DNA of 44,058 nucleotides from assembly GCF_009495355.1 (NCBI RefSeq), contig NZ_VZAD01000051.1:1-44058 (forward strand), read 5' to 3'. The stretch comes from Segatella copri. Lineage in GTDB: Bacteria; Bacteroidota; Bacteroidia; Bacteroidales; Bacteroidaceae. The notes beneath the pieces are model-generated. The model was not told where the DNA came from and made no database searches. It was given only the letters and a program-made list of their open reading frames with translations. This document shows, piece after piece, positions 16,368 to 23,928 of the stretch. Made by a program: the position numbers and the translations under genes. Every line of letters starts with the position of its first letter. The stretch's first letter is position 1.

Positions 16368-18305
16368 TCACGCCCACCTCAGCCTTAGTGAATTGAGCAC
16401 TACACTCAGACTCGAGCAAGCCATAAGTCCACTTGCCCACATCGGAGTAATCTGGAAGTCGATGCCAAAGATGTGGAGCGCACCTGCCGCCAGGGGAATG
16501 CACACGATGTTGTAGACAAAAGCCCAGAAGAGATTCTGCCAAATCATGCCCACAGTCTTGCGGCTCAGCACGACAGCATCAGGAAGAGCCATGAGGTCAT
16601 CGCCCATGAGCGTTATCTGAGCCACATCCATCGCCACATCCGTTCCCCGCCCTATCGCGATGCTCACATCTGCCAGGGCAAGAGCCTGCGTGTCGTTGAT
16701 GCCGTCGCCCACCATAGCCACTCGCTTGCCTTGCTGCTGCAACGTCTTCACCAAAGCCTGTTTGTCACCAGGCAGCACCTTGCTGTGATAGTTGCCGATG
16801 CCTGCTTCCTGCGCCCAGTAACGGGCAGCCTCCTCTTTATCGCCACTCATCATGTACACCTCGATGCCTTCCTGCCGAAGTGCCGTCATCGCTTCCTTGG
16901 CATGGGGTTTGAGCGATTCACGCTCCTGCAGAGACAGTTGGTCTTGTCGGGTGAAATCAATATTGGGATTGGGAATAGTAAGCGTTCCCGTCTTGTCGAT
17001 TACAAGTGCATCCACCTTTCTGAGATTCTCCAAAGCCGATGCGTCCTTGATGAGGATTTGCTTCTGAGCCGCCTTTCCTATACCTACCATCAAGGCCGTG
17101 GGAGTGGCCAGTCCCATGGCACATGGACAGGCAATCACCAAAACGGCAACAGCCGACAGGATGGCTTGCGGCAGCGCCCCATTGCCACCGACAATCAACC
17201 ACACCAGGAAGGTAAAGAAAGCTATCGCTGCCACTACGGGCACAAACACCACGGCTGCCTTGTCTACAATGCGCTGCACTGGTGCTTTACTGCCCTGAGC
17301 TTCCTGAACCATTCGGATGATGTGGGCCAGGGCGGTGTTCTCGCCAATCTGCTTGGCTCTCATGCGAAGCTTTCCCTGGCTCGGAATAGTGCCAGCCAGC
17401 ACGTTGTCGCCAGCCTTTTTCATCGCCGGAGTCGGTTCGCCGCTTATCATCGCCTCATCCACATAGGCAGCATCGGCAGTCATGAAACTCTCAGCCTGGG
17501 TCACCACGCCATCCACCGGAATCTTCTCGCCGGCTCTTACCTCTATCATGTCGCCTATCTGAATGGTGGAAATCGGCACTTCCTCCATCTTGAAGTCATT
17601 GGTGCCTTCCATCTTCTCGCGAGTCACCAGTCGGGCGGTCTTCGGCTGCATGCCCATCAGCTGTCGGATGCTGCTCGCCGTACTGTCCTTCGCCTTTTCT
17701 TCCAGGCATCTGCCGGTCAGCACGAAGGTGATAATCATCACGGAAGCATCGAAATAAGTGTGCCATTCTATGCCTCTCGCTCCCCAGACCATTTCTCCGA
17801 AGAAGGTGTTGAAGGTGCTGAAAAGGAAGGCGATGAGGGTGCTGAGCGCCACGAGTGAATCCATGTTTGCCGTATGATGCAGGAGCTGCTTCCAGGCGGA
17901 AACATAAAACTGTTTGCCACAATAGAGCAGGTTGGCGAGTGTCAGGAGCAGACAAATCTGGTTGGCGAAGGAACCGGTATGTGAAATCCATCCCATGGAG
18001 AAACACATCGTCAGGATGGCGAAGAGCCATGAAGCAAGGGTTCGGCGGCGCAGGAGGGTGAACTCACGGCGGTTGATTTCCTCCACGCTTCTGTCGTTTT
18101 CGATGACGAGGTCGTAGCCGGCGTTGCTGATTTCCCGTTTCATATCTTCCAGGGAGATGATGTCGGGGTTATAATCTACCAGGGCTGTTCGGCTCGCCAG
18201 GGAAACCGAGGCGAAGTTGATGCCTTTTAGCGACCGTAGTTTCTTTTCGACATTGGTAGAGCATACGCTGCAAGCCATGCCTATTACTGGAATTGTTTTC
18301 TTCAT
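16368..18305 (-). CDS. P1B-type copper ATPase with truncated N-domain
   Basis: A heavy-metal-exporting P-type ATPase of 645 residues. It has one HMA domain with GMACSVC (Cys12, Cys15), the actuator domain (VDEAMISGEPTPAMK), the membrane CPC motif in VIACPCAMGLATPTALMVG indicating copper(I), the phosphorylation site DKTGTLT (Asp437), and MVGDGINDTQALA. Only about 52 residues separate Asp437 from the Asp of MSGD (489), where related CopA proteins have about 150. The missing part is the nucleotide-binding N-domain, and no Ser-Glu-His-Pro motif is present. The frame is open throughout, so this is no simple frameshift. The start at 18305 was chosen over an ATG 12 codons upstream. No copper regulator is nearby. 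Confidence 0.88.
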   Translation of the reverse strand: MKKTIPVIGMACSVCSTNVEKKLRSLKGINFASVSLASRTALVDYNPDIISLEDMKREISNAGYDLVIENDRSVEEINRREFTLLRRRTLASWLFAILTMCFSMGWISHTGSFANQICLLLTLANLLYCGKQFYVSAWKQLLHHTANMDSLVALSTLIAFLFSTFNTFFGEMVWGARGIEWHTYFDASVMIITFVLTGRCLEEKAKDSTASSIRQLMGMQPKTARLVTREKMEGTNDFKMEEVPISTIQIGDMIEVRAGEKIPVDGVVTQAESFMTADAAYVDEAMISGEPTPAMKKAGDNVLAGTIPSQGKLRMRAKQIGENTALAHIIRMVQEAQGSKAPVQRIVDKAAVVFVPVVAAIAFFTFLVWLIVGGNGALPQAILSAVAVLVIACPCAMGLATPTALMVGIGKAAQKQILIKDASALENLRKVDALVIDKTGTLTIPNPNIDFTRQDQLSLQERESLKPHAKEAMTALRQEGIEVYMMSGDKEEAARYWAQEAGIGNYHSKVLPGDKQALVKTLQQQGKRVAMVGDGINDTQALALADVSIAIGRGTDVAMDVAQITLMGDDLMALPDAVVLSRKTVGMIWQNLFWAFVYNIVCIPLAAGALHIFGIDFQITPMWASGLMACSSLSVVLNSLRLRWA

Positions 18306-18354
18306 TTTTGTCTTTTTAAATCCTTTTCTTATTTCTTGCATTTTAAAGTGGGCT

Positions 18355-18393
18355 CAGTGTTCTAATTCAGTGTTCTAATTCAGTGCTCTAATA
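18355..18393. repeat. 13-bp tandem repeat, three copies
   Basis: CAGTGTTCTAATT occurs at 18355-18367 and 18368-18380, then a variant CAGTGCTCTAATA at 18381-18393. The array lies between the end of fic and the start of the ATPase gene on the minus strand, about 50 bases ahead of the latter. It may be a regulator site array or simple slippage. Confidence 0.8.
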
Positions 18394-18407
18394 ATGCAAT
18401 TAAACAT

Positions 18408-19217
18408 TTAATGTAATTGTTGTAGAAAATACTTCACCCATTTTTCGTATGTTCCAGATACTTCAACAGAAGCAATGCCGGTGAAGTATTTGAAAGAACT
18501 GCTCATCAGATTTTTTGAAAGCGAGAGCACAGGTTGTTGGATGACATTCCTATCCATCAAAAAGAGCAGGGTTAGCAACCTGCCTATTCTTCCATTTCCA
18601 GCGATGAATGGATGAATCATTTCAAATTGATAATGAATGAGCGCCGCCATGATGAGAGCGTCAGTCTGTTCCTCGTAATGGATATAGTTTTCTAAGTCGG
18701 CAATAGACTTTGCCATATCCTCATAAACAGGTGGAATGAAGGGAGCTGTTGCCAGCGTGTCATCTTTTGTTCCAAGCCAGATAGGTGAGGTGCGCATCTC
18801 ACCAGGGTATTTCCTTTCATTGTGCTCACCTTGCATCATTACCCAGTGTACATCCTTGAGCAATCGGCTGCTAATAGGCAGTTTCTGCATACGTTCTACG
18901 GCAAATCTTGTGGCTTGAAGAAGGTTTTGTTCATCTAATTTGCGTTTCTTGTCTTCCTTATCATCTGTTTCAAAGAAAGCTAAGGCTAAAGACTTCTTTT
19001 CGCCATATACCAGATTCACGGAATTCTCAACTTCTTCCTTCTGCAATGCATCAATATCAGAGAGGTTGCGATTCTTTAATCTTTCATGTGCTTGAGCAAG
19101 CAGTGTTTGCATTTCTTCATCCATTTCCAGGTGAATATCCTGTAAAGGGGTTGGGACGAAAGAGCGGTATGCTCTCTCGTCCCTTCCTATTGTTCTGTAA
19201 TATCCTTGTCTATCCAT
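18408..19217 (-). CDS. Fic domain protein with altered catalytic motif
   Basis: Fic enzymes transfer AMP or other phosphate-containing groups to protein hydroxyls. The 269-residue protein has an N-terminal Fic_N-like part, the flap (PGEMRTSPIWLG, about 138-149, then APFIPPVYEDM) and the core motif HPFIAGNGRIGR at 202-213. The residue after HPFI is normally Asp or Glu and binds magnesium; here it is Ala206 (codon GCT). The N-terminal inhibitory motif (S/T)xxxE(G/N) is not recognisable; S66VNLV stands in its place. The C-terminal winged-helix region found in many relatives is absent. It overlaps the preceding sirtuin gene by 8 bases, so the two are probably co-translated. Activity may be altered or lost. 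Confidence 0.88.
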   Translation of the reverse strand: MDRQGYYRTIGRDERAYRSFVPTPLQDIHLEMDEEMQTLLAQAHERLKNRNLSDIDALQKEEVENSVNLVYGEKKSLALAFFETDDKEDKKRKLDEQNLLQATRFAVERMQKLPISSRLLKDVHWVMMQGEHNERKYPGEMRTSPIWLGTKDDTLATAPFIPPVYEDMAKSIADLENYIHYEEQTDALIMAALIHYQFEMIHPFIAGNGRIGRLLTLLFLMDRNVIQQPVLSLSKNLMSSSFKYFTGIASVEVSGTYEKWVKYFLQQLH

Positions 19218-19890
19218 TTGTATTCAATTCTTTGAGCGACTGGGCTATATCGCCAGCAATACCCACGCTCTTTTCTGCTATCTCCTGTGGAATATAGAGC
19301 TCTTGAGGCATGTTGAGCGTGATATATTTAGCATTCGGCTCACGATAAGCCAGCTGCATGATTGGTAGCTTGATGAGTCGGTTGCGCGAGCCAATACCCA
19401 ACTCTAAGATAACGAGCTTTTTGCCAGAATATTTTGTAAGAAAGTGATGGAAGAGTGTGTTTTTCTTGGGGTCTGGCGCTGCCGAAAGGTCGGTCATGAC
19501 ACCTTCTATCTCGAAGATGCGATTTTCATCAAACCCTGATTTCTCCAGATGCAAGTCGCCATTGCTGGTAAGGATGAAGTAATCCTTCTGCCCAATCACT
19601 TTCATGAGGTTATACATTACCTGTGAAGGTTCGTAATCGTCTACCCAAAACTTCACCAATCGTCTGTGGAACTCTAAGCGTGCTTCAACAGTAGGATACT
19701 GAAAGTAAAGACCTTCCACAACGTTTCTGAAACCATATTGCTGCTGCATGTCGCCAAACTGTCTTCGAAACATCTTGTTGTTGGCAAAGATATGATAGCC
19801 CTCGGCGATAGAAAGTCCGTTGCTGGCTCCTATGAGAATGGCATCAGCCTGGGCTATCCATTCTTGGGCAAGAGTGATATTTGCATTCAT
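19210..19890 (-). CDS. Degenerate sirtuin-like protein lacking zinc module
   Basis: The 226-residue protein aligns by eye with the sirtuin encoded just upstream. It keeps an NAD-loop-like ILIGASNGLSIAEGY (residues 19-32), LTSNGDLH (107-114) in place of the TQNID region, and a shared C-terminal block (YIPQEIAEKSVGIAGDIA against YVPREIAKKSIAIKEDIA). The catalytic position is Glu129 (FEIEG) where canonical sirtuins have His. It contains no cysteine, and the zinc-binding insertion is deleted. It starts 2 bases after its paralog's stop. A partner or regulatory subunit of the active paralog is a reasonable guess; enzymatic activity is doubtful. Confidence 0.75.
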   Translation of the reverse strand: MNANITLAQEWIAQADAILIGASNGLSIAEGYHIFANNKMFRRQFGDMQQQYGFRNVVEGLYFQYPTVEARLEFHRRLVKFWVDDYEPSQVMYNLMKVIGQKDYFILTSNGDLHLEKSGFDENRIFEIEGVMTDLSAAPDPKKNTLFHHFLTKYSGKKLVILELGIGSRNRLIKLPIMQLAYREPNAKYITLNMPQELYIPQEIAEKSVGIAGDIAQSLKELNTNG

Positions 19891-19892
19891 AT

Positions 19893-20795
19893 TTAATATA
19901 TCCTTCCTGGTTCGAAATTTGTATCTGATACGATATGATCTGCCGGTTTGCCCAACAGTTTCTTTAATGTCACAGCGATATCTTCCTTAATGGCAATACT
20001 CTTTTTGGCAATCTCCCTTGGAACATAAGCATCCTTTGGATTGATTACAGCATAAGTGGCATTGGGCCAGCGATATACCATGTTCATAAATGGCTCCTTG
20101 ATAAACATTGGAGTCATCATACCCACACCAAGCTCGAGGAAAAGCACTTTCTTGTTCATGTTCTTCTTGAGGAAATCCATATAACGTTGCATTTCTTTTC
20201 GGTAATAGCTACCCTCCAGAAACTCGTGACTGCGCCACCATGGAATCATCTCCGTACCGCAATGTGGACAACGGGGAATCAGGTCGTCGGGCAGTCTGTC
20301 ACCTTCTATCTTGTCCAGCAACTCATACACCTTCTTCTTGTTGGGATAGATTTCGTCTGTACAAGTATGCTTACACTGCCAGTAGCGGAAATCGCCCTGA
20401 ATGCGAGTGATCTTCTCGACAGGAAAGGTGCGGAAAAACTGCGCATCCTGATTGGTGGTGGCAATATAATAGTTCTTGCCATCGAGTAGTTCTGCCAGAT
20501 CCTCGTATGGCTCACCAGTATGACACTCATACAGGTACTTGTACTCGCGGAGCAATGCCGCCCATAGTTCCCCTTTCTTGATTTGCGGATGATAAAACAG
20601 TGGGAAACAACCATCAGCATGATATTTCTCGCCCAACTGTCCGGCTATCTGTTTGAATGTGGCATCATTCATATAATAAAAGCGGAAACCTGCTGCTGCC
20701 GACATTCCAGAGGCACCACCCACGATGATGGCTTCTGCCTCCTGAATATTTTTTTTCAGTATTTCTATCTGTGTCATAATTTCTATCTGTGTCAT
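19893..20795 (-). CDS. SirTM-like sirtuin (Sir2 family)
   Basis: This 300-residue protein is a Sir2-fold NAD-dependent enzyme. The NAD loop is VGGASGMSAAAGFRF (25-39), the ribose region IATTNQDAQF (111-120), and four cysteines (141, 145, 176, 179) form the zinc site. The general-base position is Gln133 (TRIQGDF) where deacetylases have His; the same His-to-Gln change marks class M sirtuins (SirTM), known for protein mono-ADP-ribosylation. The start overlaps the preceding stop as ATGA. An 18-bp tandem duplication gives a second in-frame ATG six codons on (20777), so the true start is uncertain. Substrates are unknown; none of the usual SirTM partners (macrodomain, GcvH-like, LplA2) is seen here. 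Confidence 0.8.
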   Translation of the reverse strand: MTQIEIMTQIEILKKNIQEAEAIIVGGASGMSAAAGFRFYYMNDATFKQIAGQLGEKYHADGCFPLFYHPQIKKGELWAALLREYKYLYECHTGEPYEDLAELLDGKNYYIATTNQDAQFFRTFPVEKITRIQGDFRYWQCKHTCTDEIYPNKKKVYELLDKIEGDRLPDDLIPRCPHCGTEMIPWWRSHEFLEGSYYRKEMQRYMDFLKKNMNKKVLFLELGVGMMTPMFIKEPFMNMVYRWPNATYAVINPKDAYVPREIAKKSIAIKEDIAVTLKKLLGKPADHIVSDTNFEPGRIY

Positions 20796-21619
20796 AGTAT
20801 CAATACTTGTCCGTCTTCTGGTATCATCAGGCGTTTTTTATCCACCTTTTCATATTCAGCCTGATTACGGAGAATAGCCCTTGTTGTCTGTCCATGATCT
20901 ATGGCATCCATATGAACCGCAATAAAACGAATCTGAGGATCGCAGTCCTTCAGCATTTGCATAGCTTCCATTTCATTCATCGTGATATCTCCATCTGTCT
21001 TTGACTGTGGTAGGAAAATGTTTCCACCAGTATTGATTACTATATAATCTGGCTTATAGGTAGATACAGCTATCTGGGTCTTCTCATCCCAAATGCAATC
21101 GCCCATAATGTAAATGGTTGGCTGTTTCTTGGCTTTGAGAATGTAACCAGAACTTGGTCCCATTTGCGCACCAAGTTGTCCACGTCCGTGATTGCCTCTG
21201 ACGCGGATAATGGTGATTCCTTCATGCTCAATGCTGTCTGCAACGCCCACGGCATGAAAGAAGCCGTCTTTCTCCTTTACCTGCTCTACATCTTCAGTCT
21301 GTACGAACCACGGCATATCCTTGCGAATCAGCTTGACTGCTGTTTCATCATAATGGTCAGGATGGTTGTGGGTTAAGAGAGTGAAATCCAGTCCATCAAG
21401 CACTTCTTCCACGGGCATCGTCAAGTTTACACGAGGATTTGGATTTACGCCAAGAGCCGACCCGAAAGAGCCTTTGGCACTAAGCAATGGATCAACAAGA
21501 ATTTGCTTACCTGCATATTCCATCTTCAGGGTTGCATTGCGAATGAGGCGGATGTAGTTCTTTGCACTCAACTGAGTAAAAGCCGACATTAAAGCCAGCA
21601 TCAAAATCATTTTTTTCAT
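20792..21619 (-). CDS. Exported UlaG-like metallo-beta-lactamase fold hydrolase
   Basis: A 275-residue MBL-fold hydrolase with an N-terminal signal peptide (MKKMILMLALMSAFTQLSA). The metal site is HNHPDH in LLTHNHPDHYDET, with further ligands in RVRGNHGRGQ, IYIMGDCIWD and FIAVHMDAIDHG. The layout resembles the UlaG/YtnP-like group that hydrolyses phosphodiesters or lactones. It is the first gene of the operon and overlaps the sirtuin by ATGA. Because it is exported and the others are cytosolic, it may make or remove a signal rather than act on the same protein substrate. That last point is speculation. Confidence 0.82.
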   Translation of the reverse strand: MKKMILMLALMSAFTQLSAKNYIRLIRNATLKMEYAGKQILVDPLLSAKGSFGSALGVNPNPRVNLTMPVEEVLDGLDFTLLTHNHPDHYDETAVKLIRKDMPWFVQTEDVEQVKEKDGFFHAVGVADSIEHEGITIIRVRGNHGRGQLGAQMGPSSGYILKAKKQPTIYIMGDCIWDEKTQIAVSTYKPDYIVINTGGNIFLPQSKTDGDITMNEMEAMQMLKDCDPQIRFIAVHMDAIDHGQTTRAILRNQAEYEKVDKKRLMIPEDGQVLIL

Positions 21620-21670
21620 ACTTATGCGAATTTTAATTCCATTATATATTTACCTTCATTATTCCGACTG

Positions 21671-21700
21671 CAAAAGTATGAAAAAACACTGATGTATCAG
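21671..21700 (-). promoter_or_regulatory. Promoter and palindrome ahead of MBL-sirtuin-Fic operon
   Basis: On the minus strand TACTTTTG (21671-21678) matches the -7 consensus about 50 bases before the MBL start. Immediately upstream an inverted repeat CTGAT-GT-ATCAG (21689-21700) overlaps the expected -33 region. No TTTG box is seen there, which is consistent with activator dependence. The neighbouring AraC protein is the obvious candidate. Confidence 0.5.
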
Positions 21701-21743
21701 ATACCGGAAAACCGCCAAAAACTACCAAAATGATAAATTATTC

Positions 21744-22637
21744 TCATTCATACACCCCATTCTTATAGTCCTCCTGGAATTCTCGACATGTCTTGCCCGT
21801 CTGCTGCTTGAAAAAACGCATCAGGTGGGGTGGTTCGGGGAAACTGAAAGCGTAGGCTATCTCACTTATAGACTTGCTGGTGAACAGAAGCTCGTTTTTG
21901 ATTTCTGCCAGCAGTCGCTGTTTCAGCAGATAGGTAGCCGATACTCCATACTGCGCCATCACGCTATGGTTCAGGGTGATACGGCTAATCTTGAGCAGCG
22001 AGGCGTAGTCTTGCACACGCTGCAACTTCCGGATGTGGGTTTCCATCAATTCCACAAACTGAAAGGCGTAATAATTCTTAGGAGCAGCCTGAGGCAATTG
22101 ATGCTCACGGACATAATGGCGATTCATAATTGCCAGCAGATAGTAGAGTACGCTGACGATGATGTTGTAGCTGTCGGCTTGAGGCTGCCGAAGTTCTGTC
22201 CGTATTTTCTTGAGCAGCTGATTATATTCTTCACATTCATTTCCTGAACACATCAAATAGGGCGGTGTTTCGGTCTGCTGGCAGTATTGAAGTCGATAGA
22301 CAAAGAATTTGTCGGCAATGAAGGTTCGCATAAAATCTTCACGGAATATCAAAAACTCGTAGTCGAGAGCTGGCTCATCAATGTGCCATTCCTGCTGCTG
22401 GTGTGGCTTCACAATGAGCACCATGCTGTCTTTCAGGTTTATCTTCCTGTAGTCTATCAGCACGTAGCCATTAGCTTTCTTGATGAAAAATATTTCGAAG
22501 AAGTCGGTCTTGAACACTTCATGCTCCGTAAGCACCCAAGGGCACTCTCCGCCATAAGCTGTGTTGATGTAGAAATCTACGCCGCAATCCGTCTTGTTGA
22601 ACGGCACTTCTACCAGACGCTGTCTTTGCTTTGCCAT
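21744..22637 (-). CDS. AraC family transcriptional regulator
   Basis: The 297-residue protein has an N-terminal cupin-like sensing half (about 1-170) and a C-terminal AraC DNA-binding domain. Its two helix-turn-helix units lie near YASLLKISRITLNHSVMAQYG and SISEIAYAFSFPEPPHLMRFF, the latter the usual AraC signature, ending in KQQTGKTCREFQ. The ATG at 22637 was preferred over one 15 codons upstream because it begins the conserved part. It lies directly upstream of the MBL-sirtuin-Fic operon in the same direction, with a separate promoter between them, so it may regulate that operon. Ligand unknown. Confidence 0.88.
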   Translation of the reverse strand: MAKQRQRLVEVPFNKTDCGVDFYINTAYGGECPWVLTEHEVFKTDFFEIFFIKKANGYVLIDYRKINLKDSMVLIVKPHQQQEWHIDEPALDYEFLIFREDFMRTFIADKFFVYRLQYCQQTETPPYLMCSGNECEEYNQLLKKIRTELRQPQADSYNIIVSVLYYLLAIMNRHYVREHQLPQAAPKNYYAFQFVELMETHIRKLQRVQDYASLLKISRITLNHSVMAQYGVSATYLLKQRLLAEIKNELLFTSKSISEIAYAFSFPEPPHLMRFFKQQTGKTCREFQEDYKNGVYE

Positions 22638-22788
22638 AATCTTAATCTTTAATCTGAAGTTTCGCAAGTGAATAAATATCAACTTGCTTGGTTATATATA
22701 TTATGTGTCGTATGGGCAACAGGCAATGATAGCCCATATCTTGTCCGTTACGGATAAGCAGAAACTTTGATAGCTGCTCTCCAGCCTG

Positions 22789-22796
22789 CAAAATTA
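22789..22796 (-). promoter_or_regulatory. -7 box of araC
   Basis: TAATTTTG on the minus strand matches TAnnTTTG about 150 bases before the araC ATG, implying a long leader that holds the 7-bp hairpin at 22711-22738. Confidence 0.4.
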
Positions 22797-22904
22797 CAAA
22801 TTAACTATGACCACCGCAAGATTTATGGAAGAAATAACCCGATGGATAGATGAAAATCATTATAATAGGGTAGATGAAAAATGCGATGATTCTGGTAAGG
22901 ACAC

Positions 22905-22940
22905 AAAAAAGGCAGGTTCCAAATTGCTTTGGAATCTGCC
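22905..22940 (-). terminator. Terminator of hsp20
   Basis: Arms at 22911-22923 and 22928-22940 pair over 13 bases with one G-T wobble and a 4-base loop. On the minus strand the hairpin is followed by a T-run (22905-22910). It lies 22 bases after the hsp20 stop. Confidence 0.85.
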
Positions 22941-22962
22941 CTCAATCATTTATGCGAAATTG

Positions 22963-23403
22963 TTATTTGACTTCGATCTTCTTGGTTGTCTTAGCCTCTT
23001 CTTTAGGAGTAAGCTTTGGAATCTCAACCTCAAGAACACCGTCAGTTACCTTTGCTGAAATATGCTCACGGTCGGCATCCTCAGGCAAGGTGTAACACTG
23101 CTGGTAGTTGCTGTAAGAGAACTCACGACGCAGATAGTGCTCGTGCTTGTCTTCATCCTTATGTTCCATCTTGTTCTCTATGGCGATGCAGAGATTGCCG
23201 TCATTGTCGAGATTGATGCGAACCCATTCTTTCTTCAAGCCAGGAGCAGCAACCTCCATGGTGTAGACTTTATCGTTCATCTTGATATTAGTGGCAGGAG
23301 CTGTAGCGACATTTACGCGTGGCATCAAGTCTGTATCAAAGAAAGTGTCATCAAACCAATTACTCAACCAATTAGAATCATTATTTCTACGAGCTAATAA
23401 CAT
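22963..23403 (-). CDS. Small heat shock protein Hsp20
   Basis: An ATP-independent holdase that keeps unfolding proteins soluble. The 146-residue protein begins MLLARRNN and has the alpha-crystallin domain from about 40 to 130: YTMEVAAPGLKKEWVRI, then EHYLRREFSYSNYQQCYTLP and the closing AKVTDGVLEVEIPK. The C-terminus ends in basic residues (TTKKIEVK). The ATG at 23403 is preceded by GGAGG, a strong ribosome site, so I chose it over an ATG five codons upstream that overlaps that site. A single-gene unit with its own terminator. The C-terminal IxI-type anchor is not obvious. Confidence 0.95.
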   Translation of the reverse strand: MLLARRNNDSNWLSNWFDDTFFDTDLMPRVNVATAPATNIKMNDKVYTMEVAAPGLKKEWVRINLDNDGNLCIAIENKMEHKDEDKHEHYLRREFSYSNYQQCYTLPEDADREHISAKVTDGVLEVEIPKLTPKEEAKTTKKIEVK

Positions 23404-23651
23404 AATTAAAACCTCCAATTTTCTTTTACTCGTCCTCTCGGTGTCTTGCGACTCCGTCGGGATTTCTATTTGTTATACTTTTGTTTATTATTCACTTTTG
23501 TTTGATTGCCTCGAGTCTCAAGACTCATCCAACTCATTGATTGTCATCGTCTTGTAGCTTTACGCTTTCACGGATGGATAGTGCAAGATACGTGCCAGTT
23601 CACGATGCAGTCCTTTTGTTGCCAGTTCTGTCGCAGGCAAATGCCAAAGGT

Positions 23652-23703
23652 GTCAGCAAAGTTTAAAATAATTATACTTTGCTGACAAAGCTGTCGGCAA
23701 AGT
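23652..23703. repeat. Inverted and direct GTCRGCAAAGT repeats
   Basis: GTCAGCAAAGT (23652-23662) and its exact complement ACTTTGCTGAC (23676-23686) form an 11-bp inverted repeat, and GTCGGCAAAGT (23693-23703) is a third, near-identical copy. The set may be a regulator site or a remnant of a mobile element end. Confidence 0.65.
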
Positions 23704-23892
23704 ATAAGGTGATAAAACAAATGACTTTGAACCGGTGAGTCATAAGTCAAATCCTATACACTCAGAAAAGTTACACAGATGTCACAGATTTACACAGAAC
23801 TTAAAACGTTGAATATAAAAGCTTTGTATAAAAAAAATAACGAGTGATTTCTGTATCTGTTTTCAGAACATCTAACAGGACTTCCTGCCAGT

Positions 23893-23928
23893 TTGGTTAC
23901 CAAATAATGTTAATTGGCTACCAATTAA
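23893..23928 (+). promoter_or_regulatory. Twin palindromic operators of the toxin-antitoxin pair
   Basis: TTGGTTACCAA (23893-23903) and TTGGCTACCAA (23914-23924) are palindromes whose starts are 21 bases apart, two helical turns. The second extends to the 19-bp palindrome TTAATTGGCTACCAATTAA (23910-23928). They sit directly upstream of the promoter boxes at 23929-23958, the place where Phd-type antitoxins autoregulate. Confidence 0.65.

Larger units (their letters stand above)
22638..22962. other. Intergenic region ahead of araC
   Basis: The 325 bases contain a hairpin (TATGGGC at 22711-22717 with GCCCATA at 22732-22738) in the araC leader, a -7 box TAATTTTG on the minus strand (22789-22796), and near the right end the hsp20 terminator. 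A plus-strand open frame of 83 codons here crosses the terminator and runs antisense into hsp20; I do not take it as a gene. Confidence 0.5.

Noticed and set aside
15455..16396. Open frame of 313 codons on the plus strand.
   Set aside because: It is antisense to the cytidylyltransferase, runs across its promoter, and the product has no domain.
16473..17858. Long open frame (461 codons) on the plus strand across the P1B ATPase gene.
   Set aside because: It is antisense to a gene with clear motifs, is His/Arg/Ser-rich without family features, and is explained by codon bias on the other strand.
22807..23058. Plus-strand open frame of 83 codons ahead of hsp20.
   Set aside because: It includes the hsp20 terminator hairpin and the antisense of the hsp20 3' end.
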